64,000 nucleotides of DNA, taken from positions 215,124 through 279,123 of the forward strand of contig NZ_KB903245.1 of NCBI RefSeq assembly GCF_000379625.1. Reading direction: 5' to 3'. The notes below the pieces were generated by a model, which searched no databases, was not told where the DNA came from, and saw only the letters and a list, made by a program, of their open reading frames with translations. The position numbers and the translations under genes are program-made. The stretch comes from Actinomycetospora chiangmaiensis DSM 45062. GTDB taxonomy: Bacteria > Actinomycetota > Actinomycetes > Mycobacteriales > Pseudonocardiaceae. Shown here in pieces: positions 7,785-19,381 of the stretch. Position 1 is the stretch's first letter. Every line of letters begins with the position of its first letter.

Positions 7785-7836
7785 GTGCCGGGTGGCAGGA
7801 AAGCGTCGTTGCCGGCGTCCAGTGGCAGGAACGCCG
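7785..7836 (-). repeat. Dispersed repeat (gccactggacgccggca type), copy A
   Basis: On the minus strand the 17-bp core gccactggacgccggca (7810-7826) matches a copy at 33022-33038 exactly, with further similarity on both sides (gacgct and a CACC block). The motif gtggcaggaa occurs twice within the element. It occupies the short gap after the NUDIX gene. Confidence 0.75.
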
Positions 7837-7885
7837 CGTCGTGGCGTCCGCGGAATCGGTACCGCCGGTCCCTGATCACACGGGG

Positions 7886-7891
7886 AACACT
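7886..7891 (+). promoter_or_regulatory. Possible -10 hexamer (AACACT)
   Basis: Ends exactly 6 nt before the ATG of the repeat protein, the spacing seen at other leaderless starts, but it departs from TANNNT at the first base. Confidence 0.35.
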
Positions 7892-7897
7892 GTGGTC

Positions 7898-8872
7898 ATG
7901 CCGCTCGTGCGCCTCGGTCCGTTGGCCGTGCCCACCCCGTCCGAGGCGCTCTCCTTCACCGCGGAGGTCGCCGCCGTGGGCGCCCGGCTGCCGGAGCAGG
8001 TCGGCGCGCTGCTCGGCGAGGTGACCCGGCTCGTCGGCCGGCTGGACGGGATCGCGACCCGGGTCGACGGCCTGCTCGACCGCGCCGAGGGCATCGTCGG
8101 CGAGATCGAGGGGGTCATCGGCGAGGCCCGCACCATCACCTCGGGCGCCCAGGAGGTGGTCGGGTCGGCCCGGGAGATCACGACCGGGGCGACCGAGGTC
8201 GTCGACCAGGCGCGGTCGATCACCGGCGGGGCCAACGAGGTGGTCGGGTCGGCCCGGGAGATCACGGCCGGCGCTCACGAGGTCGTCGACCAGGCACGCA
8301 CCATCACCTCGGGCGCCTCGTCGGTGGTCGACCAGGCGCGGTCGATCACCTCCGGAGCGAACGAGGTCGTCGACTCCGCCCGCGAGATCACCTCCGGCGC
8401 CTCCTCGGTGGTCGACGACGCGCGGTCGATCACCGTCGGCGCGAAGGAGGTCGTCGGCTCGGCGCGCGAGATCACCTCCGGGGCGAACGAGGTGGTCGGC
8501 TCGGCACGCGAGATCACGGCGGGCGCGGAGGAGGTGCTGACGACGGCCGGGAACGCCAGCCGCAGCGCCCAGGAGCTGATCGACCTCTACCGCCCGATGT
8601 TGGAGAGGGCCGCGCCGCTGGCGCAGAAGTTCGTCGACGACCTCGCCCCCGAGGAGATCGACGCGGCCATCGCGCTGGTCGACGAGCTGCCCGCCCTCGC
8701 CCACCACCTCACCACCGACATCCTCCCGATCCTGGAGACCCTCGATCGCGTCGGCCCGGACCTCAACGAGCTGCTCGAGGTGACGAAGGACCTCCGCAAC
8801 GCCATCGACGGCATCCCGGGCTTCTCGTTCCTCAAGCGCCGCGGCGAGAACAAGGACGACGACGGCGGCTGA
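7898..8872 (+). CDS. Protein with ten 14-residue helical repeats; conserved actinobacterial unknown
   Basis: 324 aa. The N-terminus (MPLVRLGPLAVPTPSEAL) is followed by a helical region rich in LLxRxE. Residues 77-216 are ten consecutive 14-residue repeats with consensus ARxITxGAxEVVxx. The C-terminal about 105 residues (IDLYRPMLERAAPLAQKFVDDLAPEEID...VDELPALAHH...PILETLDRVGPDLNELLEV...GIPGFSFLKRR) are conserved-looking and non-repetitive. The 14-residue period (two heptads) predicts a long amphipathic helix or coiled coil, possibly lying on a membrane or a polymer surface. There is no signal peptide or membrane segment. Similar C-termini occur in mycobacterial proteins sometimes misannotated as RuBisCO-like (recollection, not checked). 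Function unknown. Confidence 0.85.
   Translation: MPLVRLGPLAVPTPSEALSFTAEVAAVGARLPEQVGALLGEVTRLVGRLDGIATRVDGLLDRAEGIVGEIEGVIGEARTITSGAQEVVGSAREITTGATEVVDQARSITGGANEVVGSAREITAGAHEVVDQARTITSGASSVVDQARSITSGANEVVDSAREITSGASSVVDDARSITVGAKEVVGSAREITSGANEVVGSAREITAGAEEVLTTAGNASRSAQELIDLYRPMLERAAPLAQKFVDDLAPEEIDAAIALVDELPALAHHLTTDILPILETLDRVGPDLNELLEVTKDLRNAIDGIPGFSFLKRRGENKDDDGG
8126..8545 (+). repeat. Ten 42-bp tandem repeats encoding 14-residue units
   Basis: Ten in-frame units without gaps, all starting with an Ala codon. Several units are near-identical in DNA (for example gcccgggagatcac at 8168 and 8252), pointing to recent unit duplication. Confidence 0.93.
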
Positions 8873-9084
8873 CGCCACCCTCGACACGTCGCTCGTCGGG
8901 CTCCCGGCCGACCGGAAGGCCCCGTCCCGACGGCGAGCGGACCCGCAGCGGGCTTTGGACACCCCGTCCGGCCCCCTGAGGGTCCTCTCGCGCCCACGGG
9001 CGTCGAGCTGACCGCACCCGCCGTCGGGAAACGGCTTGGACGAAACGGCCACCACGACGACGGGCCGCCGGTCACGATCTCGGC
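8873..9084. other. Gene-free gap
   Basis: 212 bp, GC-rich with loosely matching arms around 8895 and 8930 (cgtcgctcgtcggg and cccgacggcgagcg) that could form a weak hairpin after the repeat protein. No reading frame or other clear signal apart from the -10-like CACGAT at its end. Confidence 0.4.
9073..9078 (+). promoter_or_regulatory. Possible -10 hexamer (CACGAT) for the lipoprotein gene
   Basis: Ends 6 nt before the ATG. The same CACGAT-N6-start arrangement precedes the gene at 11880. Confidence 0.45.
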
Positions 9085-9684
9085 ATGCGCCGCCTGCTGC
9101 TCGTCCTCGCCGCCGTCCTCGCCGCGGCGGGCTGCTCCACGGCCGCGCCGACCGCCGTCCCGCCGACGAGCAGCGCCGCGACCCCCGACCCCACGGACAC
9201 CCGGGTGCTCACGCCCGCACGGGGGCTGTTCACCGTCGAGGTGCCGGCGCGGTTCGTCGACGTGCCCGTCACCGCCCCCGAGGCCCTCGCGGTCCCGGCG
9301 CTCGGCGAGGCCCTGCAGCGCGGCGTCGGGGTCCTCGCCATCGACCGCCGCCAGGGCTACTCCCCGACCGCCGGCGGGTACTGCACCCTCGTCCCGGCGC
9401 AGGACCTGGACCAGCTCGCGGCCGAGGCACGGGAGGCGGTCGAGCGCAGCGTCGGTCCGGTCGGCGCCCCCGACTTCGGCGTCCTGCCCGCCACCGGCCC
9501 GGCGGGTCCCCGCGTGGCGGGGACCTACCGCACCGTGTCGAACGGCCGCGTGCTCACCGTGCAGCAGGTGTCCGCGCTCGCGGGCCCGGGCCGCGCGTGC
9601 ATCGTCACGGCCTCGACCGACGACCCGCTGCGCGACGCCGCCTTCCTGACGACGGCCCGGGACACCTTCCGCCTGGCCGGTTAG
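9085..9684 (+). CDS. Putative secreted lipoprotein
   Basis: 199 aa. Signal peptide MRRLLLVLAAVLAAAGC has a lipobox (AAGC, Cys17), so the mature protein should be diacylglyceryl-anchored on the outer face of the cell membrane. A Thr/Pro-rich linker (about 18-42) precedes a globular domain with no motif I recognise; two further Cys (near CTLVPA and ACIVTA) could form a disulfide. The size and pattern resemble small actinobacterial lipoproteins of the LpqN/DUF type (weak inference). Its stop overlaps the stop of the convergent mutase gene by 4 bp, leaving no room for a terminator between them. Confidence 0.75.
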   Translation: MRRLLLVLAAVLAAAGCSTAAPTAVPPTSSAATPDPTDTRVLTPARGLFTVEVPARFVDVPVTAPEALAVPALGEALQRGVGVLAIDRRQGYSPTAGGYCTLVPAQDLDQLAAEAREAVERSVGPVGAPDFGVLPATGPAGPRVAGTYRTVSNGRVLTVQQVSALAGPGRACIVTASTDDPLRDAAFLTTARDTFRLAG

Positions 9685-11780
9685 GCCTGGGCGGTCTGGC
9701 CGACGGCCGCCCCGTCGCTGTGCTCGCCCCGGTCCAACCCGTGCACCTCACGGATCACGTCCACGAACTCGCCCATGATCCCCGTGAGCGAGTACGTCTT
9801 GGGCGTCACCACGCGGTGCACCCCGAGGCGCTGCAGCTGCTCGGCGTCCTTCGGCGGGATGATGCCGCCCGCGACCACCGGGATGTCCGCCGCGTCCGCG
9901 CGGGCCAGCCCGTCGAGCACCGCCGGGATCACCTCGAGGTGCGAGCCGGAGAGGATCGAGAGCCCCACGACGTGCACGCCCTCCTGCACGGCCGCGGCGA
10001 CGATCTCGGCCGGCGTCAGGCGGATGCCCTGGTAGATGACCTCGAAGCCGGCGTCGCGTGCGCGCACCGCGATCTGCTCGGCGCCGTTGGAGTGCCCGTC
10101 GAGCCCGGGCTTGCCGACCAGCATGCGCAGCGCGGACACCCCGAGGTCGGCGGCGGTCTGCCGGACCCGCTCGCGGACCTGCTCGAGCTCGGTCGGCTCG
10201 CCGTCGGCGGTCTCCGAGCCCGGCGCGGCCGATCCCGACGACGAGGCCGCGGTCACCCCGGTCGGGGCGCGGTACGAGCCGTAGACCGAGCGCAACGCCC
10301 CGGCCCACTCCCCCGTCGTCACGCCGACCTTGGCGCAGGCGAGCGTGGCGTCCATGAGGTTGTCCGTGCCGCCCGCGGCCGTCGTGAGCTGCTCCAGGGC
10401 GGCCCGTACGGCCTCCTCGTCGCGGTCGGCCCGCCACGCGGCGACGGCCTCCCGGGCCTGGGCCTCGACCTCCTTGTCGACCACGAAGATCGCGTCGGCG
10501 CCCTCGGCCTGCAGCGGGCTGGGCTCGGTGGAGGTGAACTTGTTGACGCCGACGACGGTGTCCTCGCCGGACTCCAGCCGCATCCGGCGCGCCGCGAGCG
10601 AGCTGACGAGCTGCGACTTCATGTAGCCGGAGTCGACGGCGGCGACCGCGCCGCCCATCTCGGCGACCTTCGCGATCTCGGCGCGGGCACCCTCGATGAT
10701 CGACGCCGTCTTCGTCTCGATGACGTGGGAGCCGGCGAAGATGTCGTCGTAGTCGAGCAGGTCGGTCTCGTAGGCGAGCACCTGCTGCATGCGCAGCGCC
10801 CACTGCTGGTCCCAGGGCCGGGGCAGGCCGAGCGCCTCGTTCCAGGCCGGGAGCTGCACGGCGCGGGCGCGGGCGTCCTTGGACAGCGTCACCGCGAGCA
10901 TCTCGAGCACGATGCGCTGGACGTTGTTCTCCGGCTGCGCCTCGGTGAGCCCGAGCGAGTTGACCTGCACGCCGTAGCGGAAGCGGCGCATCTTCTCGTC
11001 GGTGACGCCGTAGCGCTCGCGGCAGAGCTCGTCCCAGAGCTGCGCGAAGGCCCGGAGCTTGCAGATCTCCTCGATGACGTGCAGCCCGGCGTTGACGAAG
11101 AACGAGATCCGGCCGACGACGCGGCCGAAGTCGGCCTCGGGCACCTGCCCCGAGTCGCGCACGGCGTCGAGCACCGCGATCGCGGTGGAGATCGTGTAGG
11201 CGACCTCCTGCGTCGGCGTCGCCCCGGCCTCCTGCAGGTGGTAGCTGCAGATGTTGATCGGGTTCCACTTCGGGACGTTCGAGACCGTCCACGCGATCAT
11301 GTCGGTGATCAGCCGGACGCTCGGCCCGGGTGGGAACGCGTACGTCCCGCGCGAGAGGTACTCCTTGACGATGTCGTTCTGGGTGGTGCCCGCCAGCTTG
11401 GCCCGCTCCGCCTGCGGGTCCCGCCCGTCGGCGACCGCCTGCTCGTCGGCCACCGAGACGTAGAGCGCGAGCAGCCACATCGCCGTCGCGTTGATCGTCA
11501 TCGAGGTGTTCGCCTCGTGCAGCGGGATCCGGTCGAACAGCGCCCGCATGTCCCCGATGTGCGACACCGGGACCCCGACCTTGCCGACCTCGCCGCGGGC
11601 GAGCTCGTTGTCGGGGTCGTACCCGGTCTGCGTGGGCAGGTCGAAGGCGACCGACAGGCCCGTCTGTCCCTTGGACAGGTTGCGTCGGTACAGCTCGTTC
11701 GACGCCTTGGCGGACGAGTGCCCGGCGTAGGTCCGCATGACCCACGGGCGGTCACGCGAGTCGTCGGTCGGGTACGGCAT
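9681..11780 (-). CDS. meaA: Ethylmalonyl-CoA mutase (MeaA/Ecm-like, adenosylcobalamin-dependent)
   Basis: 699 aa, ATG with GGAGG 7 nt upstream. Single-chain mutase: a catalytic TIM-barrel part (MRTYAGHSSAKASNELYRRN, QTGLSVAFDLPTQTGYDPDN, NTSMTINATAMWLLALY) and a C-terminal B12-binding domain at about 555-685 with the His ligand motif LDGHSNG. The layout and the start RPWVMRTYAGHS match MeaA/ethylmalonyl-CoA mutase, which converts ethylmalonyl-CoA to methylsuccinyl-CoA in the ethylmalonyl-CoA pathway, rather than the heterodimeric methylmalonyl-CoA mutase. A Ser/Gly-rich linker (near TAASSSGSAAPGSETADG) separates the domains. The cobalamin adenosyltransferase gene at 13564 could supply its cofactor. 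No crotonyl-CoA carboxylase gene is in the window. Confidence 0.88.
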   Translation of the reverse strand: MPYPTDDSRDRPWVMRTYAGHSSAKASNELYRRNLSKGQTGLSVAFDLPTQTGYDPDNELARGEVGKVGVPVSHIGDMRALFDRIPLHEANTSMTINATAMWLLALYVSVADEQAVADGRDPQAERAKLAGTTQNDIVKEYLSRGTYAFPPGPSVRLITDMIAWTVSNVPKWNPINICSYHLQEAGATPTQEVAYTISTAIAVLDAVRDSGQVPEADFGRVVGRISFFVNAGLHVIEEICKLRAFAQLWDELCRERYGVTDEKMRRFRYGVQVNSLGLTEAQPENNVQRIVLEMLAVTLSKDARARAVQLPAWNEALGLPRPWDQQWALRMQQVLAYETDLLDYDDIFAGSHVIETKTASIIEGARAEIAKVAEMGGAVAAVDSGYMKSQLVSSLAARRMRLESGEDTVVGVNKFTSTEPSPLQAEGADAIFVVDKEVEAQAREAVAAWRADRDEEAVRAALEQLTTAAGGTDNLMDATLACAKVGVTTGEWAGALRSVYGSYRAPTGVTAASSSGSAAPGSETADGEPTELEQVRERVRQTAADLGVSALRMLVGKPGLDGHSNGAEQIAVRARDAGFEVIYQGIRLTPAEIVAAAVQEGVHVVGLSILSGSHLEVIPAVLDGLARADAADIPVVAGGIIPPKDAEQLQRLGVHRVVTPKTYSLTGIMGEFVDVIREVHGLDRGEHSDGAAVGQTAQA

Positions 11781-11804
11781 GGGTGAACCTCCGAGCAGGG
11801 ACCG

Positions 11805-11829
11805 GACCCGCCGAGGTTACCGGCGGGTC
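11805..11829. promoter_or_regulatory. Hairpin in the meaA leader
   Basis: Perfect 9-bp arms gacccgccg/cggcgggtc with a 7-nt loop, 25-49 bp upstream of the meaA start and between divergent genes. It could be a 5'-UTR structure or an operator. It is too small and lacks the B12-box for a cobalamin riboswitch. Confidence 0.45.
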
Positions 11830-11867
11830 GCGTCGGCGCTGCACATGCTGCTTTTCACAGGATCGGT

Positions 11868-11873
11868 CACGAT
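11868..11873 (+). promoter_or_regulatory. Possible -10 hexamer (CACGAT)
   Basis: Ends 6 nt before the GTG at 11880, identical in sequence and spacing to the one before the lipoprotein gene at 9085. Confidence 0.45.
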
Positions 11874-11879
11874 GGACCC

Positions 11880-12173
11880 GTGGTGGGTTCCATCGGCGAG
11901 ATCCTGACGGCGATCGCGGCCGTCATCCTGCTGGCGGGCTTCCTGCGCTACACCTTCGGCTCCGGCCCGTCGGGGGCGCTGCCCAGCCGGGGTGGCGACG
12001 TCGGGCTGCTCGAGACGGTCGCGACGGTGCCGACCCGCGAGGCCGCCGAGGTGCTCGCGGCCCGGCTGGCCCGCGAGAAGGTGCGCGCGACCATCGCGCA
12101 GGGCGAGGAGGGCTGGAACCTGCTCGTCTTCCCCGGCGACGCCGACGACGCGCGGGTGGTGCTGCGCATGTGA
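11880..12173 (+). CDS. Small membrane-anchored protein with DUF2007-like domain
   Basis: 97 aa from GTG. One N-terminal hydrophobic segment (about residues 6-22, GEILTAIAAVILLAGFLRY) is followed by a soluble domain of alternating beta and alpha segments (ETVATVPTREAAEVLAARLAREKVRATI...GWNLLVFPGDADDARVVL) that resembles DUF2007 'signal-transducing' domains. The domain would face the cytoplasm or the periplasm depending on orientation; the short N-terminus does not decide this. Nothing in the neighbourhood assigns a role. The stop lies inside the palindrome at 12167. Confidence 0.65.
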   Translation: MVGSIGEILTAIAAVILLAGFLRYTFGSGPSGALPSRGGDVGLLETVATVPTREAAEVLAARLAREKVRATIAQGEEGWNLLVFPGDADDARVVLRM

Positions 12174-12212
12174 GCACTTTCCGTGGCGCCAGCCACGGAA
12201 AGTGCTCACATG
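12167..12212. terminator. Perfect 21-bp inverted repeat between convergent genes
   Basis: Arms gtgagcactttccgtggc plus three flanking bases on each side match perfectly around a 4-nt loop. The element overlaps the stop of the + gene and ends 4 bp from the murA stop, so it probably terminates both transcripts. Its GTGAGCACT arm is shared with 2515-2560. Confidence 0.85.
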
Positions 12213-12216
12213 CGCG

Positions 12217-13491
12217 TCAGCGCACCGGCGGCGCGTTCACCCGCTCCACGTCGCCGCCGAGGGCCCGGAGGTTCTCGACGAACAGCGGGTAGCCGCGGTC
12301 GATGTGCGCGACGTCCCAGACCTCGGTCTCGCCGTCCGCCACGAGGCCGGCGAGCACGAGGCCGGCGCCGGCCCGGATGTCGGAGGCCCACACCGGGGCG
12401 CTGGAGAGCCGCGGCACCCCGCGCACCACGGCGTGGTGGCCGTCGGTGCGGGCGTCCGCCCCGAGCCGCACCATCTCCTCGACGAAGCGGAAGCGCCCCT
12501 CGAAGATGTTCTCGGTGATCATCGACGTGCCCTCGGAGACGGCGGACACGGCGATCGCCATCGGCTGCAGGTCGGTCGCGAACCCCGGGTAGGGCAGCGT
12601 CACCCAGTCCACCGAGCGCGGCCGGTCGTCGACCCGCACCCGGAAGCCCTCCGGCACGATCTCGGTGGTCGCGCCGGCCTGGCTCAGCTTGTCGAGCACC
12701 AGGTCGAGGTGGTGCGGGTCGACGCCGCGCACGGTGACGTCGCCGCCGGTCATCACGGCCGCGAACGCCCAGGTGGCGCCGACGATGCGGTCCCCGATGA
12801 CGCGGTGGGTGGTGGGGGTGAGATCGGCGCCGCCCTGCACGGTGAGCGTCGACGTGCCCCCACCGGAGATCTTCGCGCCCATCTCCTGCAGCATCCGCAC
12901 CAGGTCGACGATCTCCGGCTCCCGCGCGGCGTTGTCGATCACGGTGGTGCCCTCGGCGAACACCGCGGCCATGAGGATGTTCTCGGTGGCCCCGACCGAC
13001 GGGAAGTCCAGCCAGATCTGGGCGCCGCGCAGTGTCTCGCCGCCGGCCTCCGCGATCACGCAGCCGTGCGAGATCTCCGACCGGGCCCCGAGCAGCCGCA
13101 GGCCCGCCTGGTGCATGTCCAGCGGGCGGGACCCGATCGCGTCGCCCCCGGGCAGCGGCACCACCGCGCGCCGGCACCGGCCGACCAGCGGGCCGAGGAC
13201 GCAGACCGACGCCCGCAGCCGCGACACCGACCGGTAGTCGGCCTCCGGGTTCAGCTCGGCGGGGACGTCGATGACGACCGTGTCGCCGTCGATCACGACC
13301 TCGCACCCGAGGCTGCGCAGCACGTCGCCCATCAGCGGGACGTCGAGGATCTGCGGACAGTTCGTGATCGTCGTCCGGCCCTCGGCGAGCAGCGCCGCGG
13401 CCATCAGCTTGAGCACGCTGTTCTTGGCGCCGACCACGTCCACCGTCCCCGAGAGGGAGTCGGCCGGGCGGACGACGAAGTGCTCGTTCAC
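12217..13491 (-). CDS. murA: UDP-N-acetylglucosamine 1-carboxyvinyltransferase (Asp-type MurA)
   Basis: 424 aa from GTG at 13491 (MNEHFVVRP), which follows a TAGCGT hexamer by 8 nt. MurA transfers enolpyruvate from PEP to UDP-GlcNAc, the first committed step of peptidoglycan synthesis, in the cytoplasm. Visible are the N-terminal [12 protein letters not shown] substrate loop and the active-site loop [17 protein letters not shown]. The residue normally Cys (E. coli Cys115) is Asp117 here, as in Mycobacterium tuberculosis. That replacement removes the target of fosfomycin and predicts intrinsic resistance. It is divergent from the adenosyltransferase gene. Confidence 0.96.
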   Translation of the reverse strand: MNEHFVVRPADSLSGTVDVVGAKNSVLKLMAAALLAEGRTTITNCPQILDVPLMGDVLRSLGCEVVIDGDTVVIDVPAELNPEADYRSVSRLRASVCVLGPLVGRCRRAVVPLPGGDAIGSRPLDMHQAGLRLLGARSEISHGCVIAEAGGETLRGAQIWLDFPSVGATENILMAAVFAEGTTVIDNAAREPEIVDLVRMLQEMGAKISGGGTSTLTVQGGADLTPTTHRVIGDRIVGATWAFAAVMTGGDVTVRGVDPHHLDLVLDKLSQAGATTEIVPEGFRVRVDDRPRSVDWVTLPYPGFATDLQPMAIAVSAVSEGTSMITENIFEGRFRFVEEMVRLGADARTDGHHAVVRGVPRLSSAPVWASDIRAGAGLVLAGLVADGETEVWDVAHIDRGYPLFVENLRALGGDVERVNAPPVR

Positions 13492-13499
13492 GTCCCGCG

Positions 13500-13505
13500 A
13501 CGCTA
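13500..13505 (-). promoter_or_regulatory. -10 hexamer (TAGCGT) for murA
   Basis: TANNNT match ending 8 nt before the murA GTG; it faces away from the -10 of the adenosyltransferase gene. Confidence 0.55.
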
Positions 13506-13551
13506 CCGGCCGGGCCCGGACGCACGACGCCGGGGCGGGGCCCGGGCCGCC

Positions 13552-13557
13552 TAGACT
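13552..13557 (+). promoter_or_regulatory. -10 hexamer (TAGACT) for leaderless cobalamin adenosyltransferase mRNA
   Basis: CCTAGACTC ends its hexamer 6 nt before the ATG. The same CCTAGACTC string precedes argS and the DUF3105 gene. Confidence 0.65.
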
Positions 13558-13563
13558 CCGCGC

Positions 13564-14163
13564 ATGGCCGTCCACCTCACCCGCATCTACACGCGCACCG
13601 GCGACGACGGGACGACCGGCCTGTCCGACTTCTCCCGGGTCCCCAAGACGCACCCCCGGCTGGGCGCCTACGCCGACTCCGAGGAGACCAACGCGGCCAT
13701 CGGCGTCGCGCTCGCCGTCGGGGACCTGCCCGAGCGGGTCGCGGGGCCGCTGCGCCAGGTCCAGAACGACCTGTTCGACGTCGGGGCGGACCTCGCCACC
13801 CCCGTCGTCGAGAACCCCGAGTACCCCCCGCTGCGCGTCACCGAGGCGCAGATCGAGCGGCTCGAGGGCTGGTGCGACGAGTTCAACGAGGAGCTGGGGA
13901 AGCTCGACTCGTTCATCCTGCCGGGCGGCACGCCCGGGGCCGCCTACCTGCACGTGGCCCGCGTCGTCTGCCGCCGCGCCGAGCGCAGCACCTGGGCGGT
14001 GCTCGAGGCCGACCCGGAGCGCACCGGCCCGCTGCCGGCGCGCTACCTCAACCGGTTGTCGGACCTGCTGTTCATCCTCGGGCGGGTCGCGAACCCCGAC
14101 GGGGACGTCCTGTGGGTGCCGGGCGGGCCGGAAGCGGGCGAGCGCAGCGACGGGGGAAGCTGA
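13564..14163 (+). CDS. Cob(I)alamin adenosyltransferase, PduO/MMAB type
   Basis: 199 aa. Makes adenosylcobalamin from cob(I)alamin and ATP. The N-terminal ATP-binding motif [29 protein letters not shown], and the C-terminal signature [12 protein letters not shown]...[19 protein letters not shown] are all present, giving a normal full-length trimeric PduO-type enzyme. It probably supplies the cofactor for the nearby ethylmalonyl-CoA mutase. In mycobacteria a homologue also sits between the atp operon and murA. The last residues ([11 protein letters not shown]) are encoded by a GC-rich mini-repeat and look like an acquired tail. Confidence 0.93.
   Translation: MAVHLTRIYTRTGDDGTTGLSDFSRVPKTHPRLGAYADSEETNAAIGVALAVGDLPERVAGPLRQVQNDLFDVGADLATPVVENPEYPPLRVTEAQIERLEGWCDEFNEELGKLDSFILPGGTPGAAYLHVARVVCRRAERSTWAVLEADPERTGPLPARYLNRLSDLLFILGRVANPDGDVLWVPGGPEAGERSDGGS
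14136..14157. repeat. GC-rich mini-repeat at the 3' end of the adenosyltransferase gene
   Basis: gggcgagcgcagcgacgggg: reverse-complement variant of the nucS repeat, encoding the last residues before the stop. Confidence 0.7.
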
Positions 14164-14198
14164 AGCGCAGCAGGACGAGCCCGTCCGACGGCTCCCCG

Positions 14199-14253
14199 GG
14201 AACGAGCGAACGGCACGTCCGCAGCATCGATACGCGACAGTGCCGCTCGTTCC
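14199..14253. terminator. Inverted repeat between convergent adenosyltransferase and DUF2550 genes
   Basis: Arms ggaacgagc...ggcac and gtgcc-gctcgttcc pair, with four extra bases (gaac) in the left arm. It lies 36 bp after one stop and 9 bp before the other, fitting a bidirectional terminator. Confidence 0.7.
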
Positions 14254-14261
14254 GGAGCGGG

Positions 14262-14726
14262 TTACGACGCCTGGCGGTAGCCGGTCGACCGGCCGGGAGG
14301 CGTCGACTCCAGCCAGGACGAGAACCCGGTGACGACGTCGGCGCCCATCGCGAGTTCGAAGGTGCCCTCCCCGGTGCGGCAGCGCAGCACCGTCGAGCCG
14401 GGGGCGTGCAGCTCGGTCGGTCGCGGTGCGCGCCGGTCGACGATCTCGACCTCGAACCGGTCGAGCACCACGTTGGGGCCGGACCGGAGCCCGCTCACGC
14501 GGTACCAGCGGAACTGGTCCCCGCGGTAGCGGGCGATCCCGGAGTGCCAGCCGCGCTGGTCGTCGGCCGCGGACACCGCGTCGACCGGCAGGGCCCGGCG
14601 CAGGGCCACGTCGACCCCGCCGCGGCGCAGCGACTGGAGGCGACGCAGCGCGACGAGGGCCAGCAGGAGCAGGACCGCCGCCACGACGACGAGCGCGATC
14701 TCGACCGTCATCCCCCCGGTCGTCAT
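14262..14726 (-). CDS. DUF2550 membrane-anchored protein
   Basis: 154 aa (ATG at 14711 is an equally good start). One N-terminal transmembrane helix ([22 protein letters not shown]) and a soluble domain with [25 protein letters not shown] and a C-terminal [14 protein letters not shown]. This matches the DUF2550 protein encoded directly after atpC in mycobacteria (Rv1312 position). It is probably cotranscribed with the atp operon, starting about 40-60 bp after atpC. Function unknown; a membrane-linked role with the ATP synthase is only suggested by conserved position. Confidence 0.82.
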   Translation of the reverse strand: MTTGGMTVEIALVVVAAVLLLLALVALRRLQSLRRGGVDVALRRALPVDAVSAADDQRGWHSGIARYRGDQFRWYRVSGLRSGPNVVLDRFEVEIVDRRAPRPTELHAPGSTVLRCRTGEGTFELAMGADVVTGFSSWLESTPPGRSTGYRQAS

Positions 14727-14768
14727 ACGCCGTCGTCCCGTGTGCGGTCCTGCACCCTCCGTGCGCCC

Positions 14769-15173
14769 CTACTGCTCCACCGACTCCCCGGCGGCCTGGA
14801 GGCGGGCGCGGGCCCGGTCGCGCGCCACGCGCCACTCCTGGTCGTCGGAGTCGCCGATGTAGTGCTCGGCCTCGCGGAGATCGTCCTTGGCCTGGGCCAC
14901 GTCGATCTCGGAGGCCAGTTCCGCGAGCTCCGCCAGCACGGTGACCGACTCCGCGGTCACCGAGAGGAAGCCGCCGAACGCGGCCACGTGGAAGGGCTCG
15001 CCGTCGGTCGGGTCCACCCGGACCACGCCCGCCTCGCGCAGCTGCGCGATGAGCGGCTCGTGGCCGGGGAGGATTCCGATCGACCCCTCGACCGTGCGGG
15101 CGGAGACGAAGCCGGCCGTCCCGGACCAGATCTTCTTCTCCACGCCGACGACGTCGACCTGCATCTCGGCCAC
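14769..15173 (-). CDS. atpC: ATP synthase epsilon subunit
   Basis: 134 aa from GTG two bases after the atpD stop. The central-stalk subunit couples gamma rotation to the c-ring. The N-terminal beta-sandwich ([54 protein letters not shown]) is followed by a short helical C-terminus ending [15 protein letters not shown]. Last of the eight core atp genes. Confidence 0.95.
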   Translation of the reverse strand: MAEMQVDVVGVEKKIWSGTAGFVSARTVEGSIGILPGHEPLIAQLREAGVVRVDPTDGEPFHVAAFGGFLSVTAESVTVLAELAELASEIDVAQAKDDLREAEHYIGDSDDQEWRVARDRARARLQAAGESVEQ

Positions 15174-15175
15174 GA

Positions 15176-17675
<2,500 letters not shown>

Positions 17676-17679
17676 GCGA

Positions 17680-19317
<1,638 letters not shown>

Positions 19318-19381
19318 GGTTCCCGCTCTCGCTTGATGTCCTAGAACGTGGTGCTAGTGGAAGGCTTCTGTTCGGTACCGA

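Noticed and set aside
9036-11786. Reading frame of about 916 aa on the + strand over the mutase gene
   Set aside because: Open only because of GC bias; overlaps two well-supported genes on both strands.
11781-11879. Cobalamin riboswitch upstream of meaA
   Set aside because: Only a single 9-bp hairpin in about 100 bp and no B12-box, far too short for a cobalamin aptamer.
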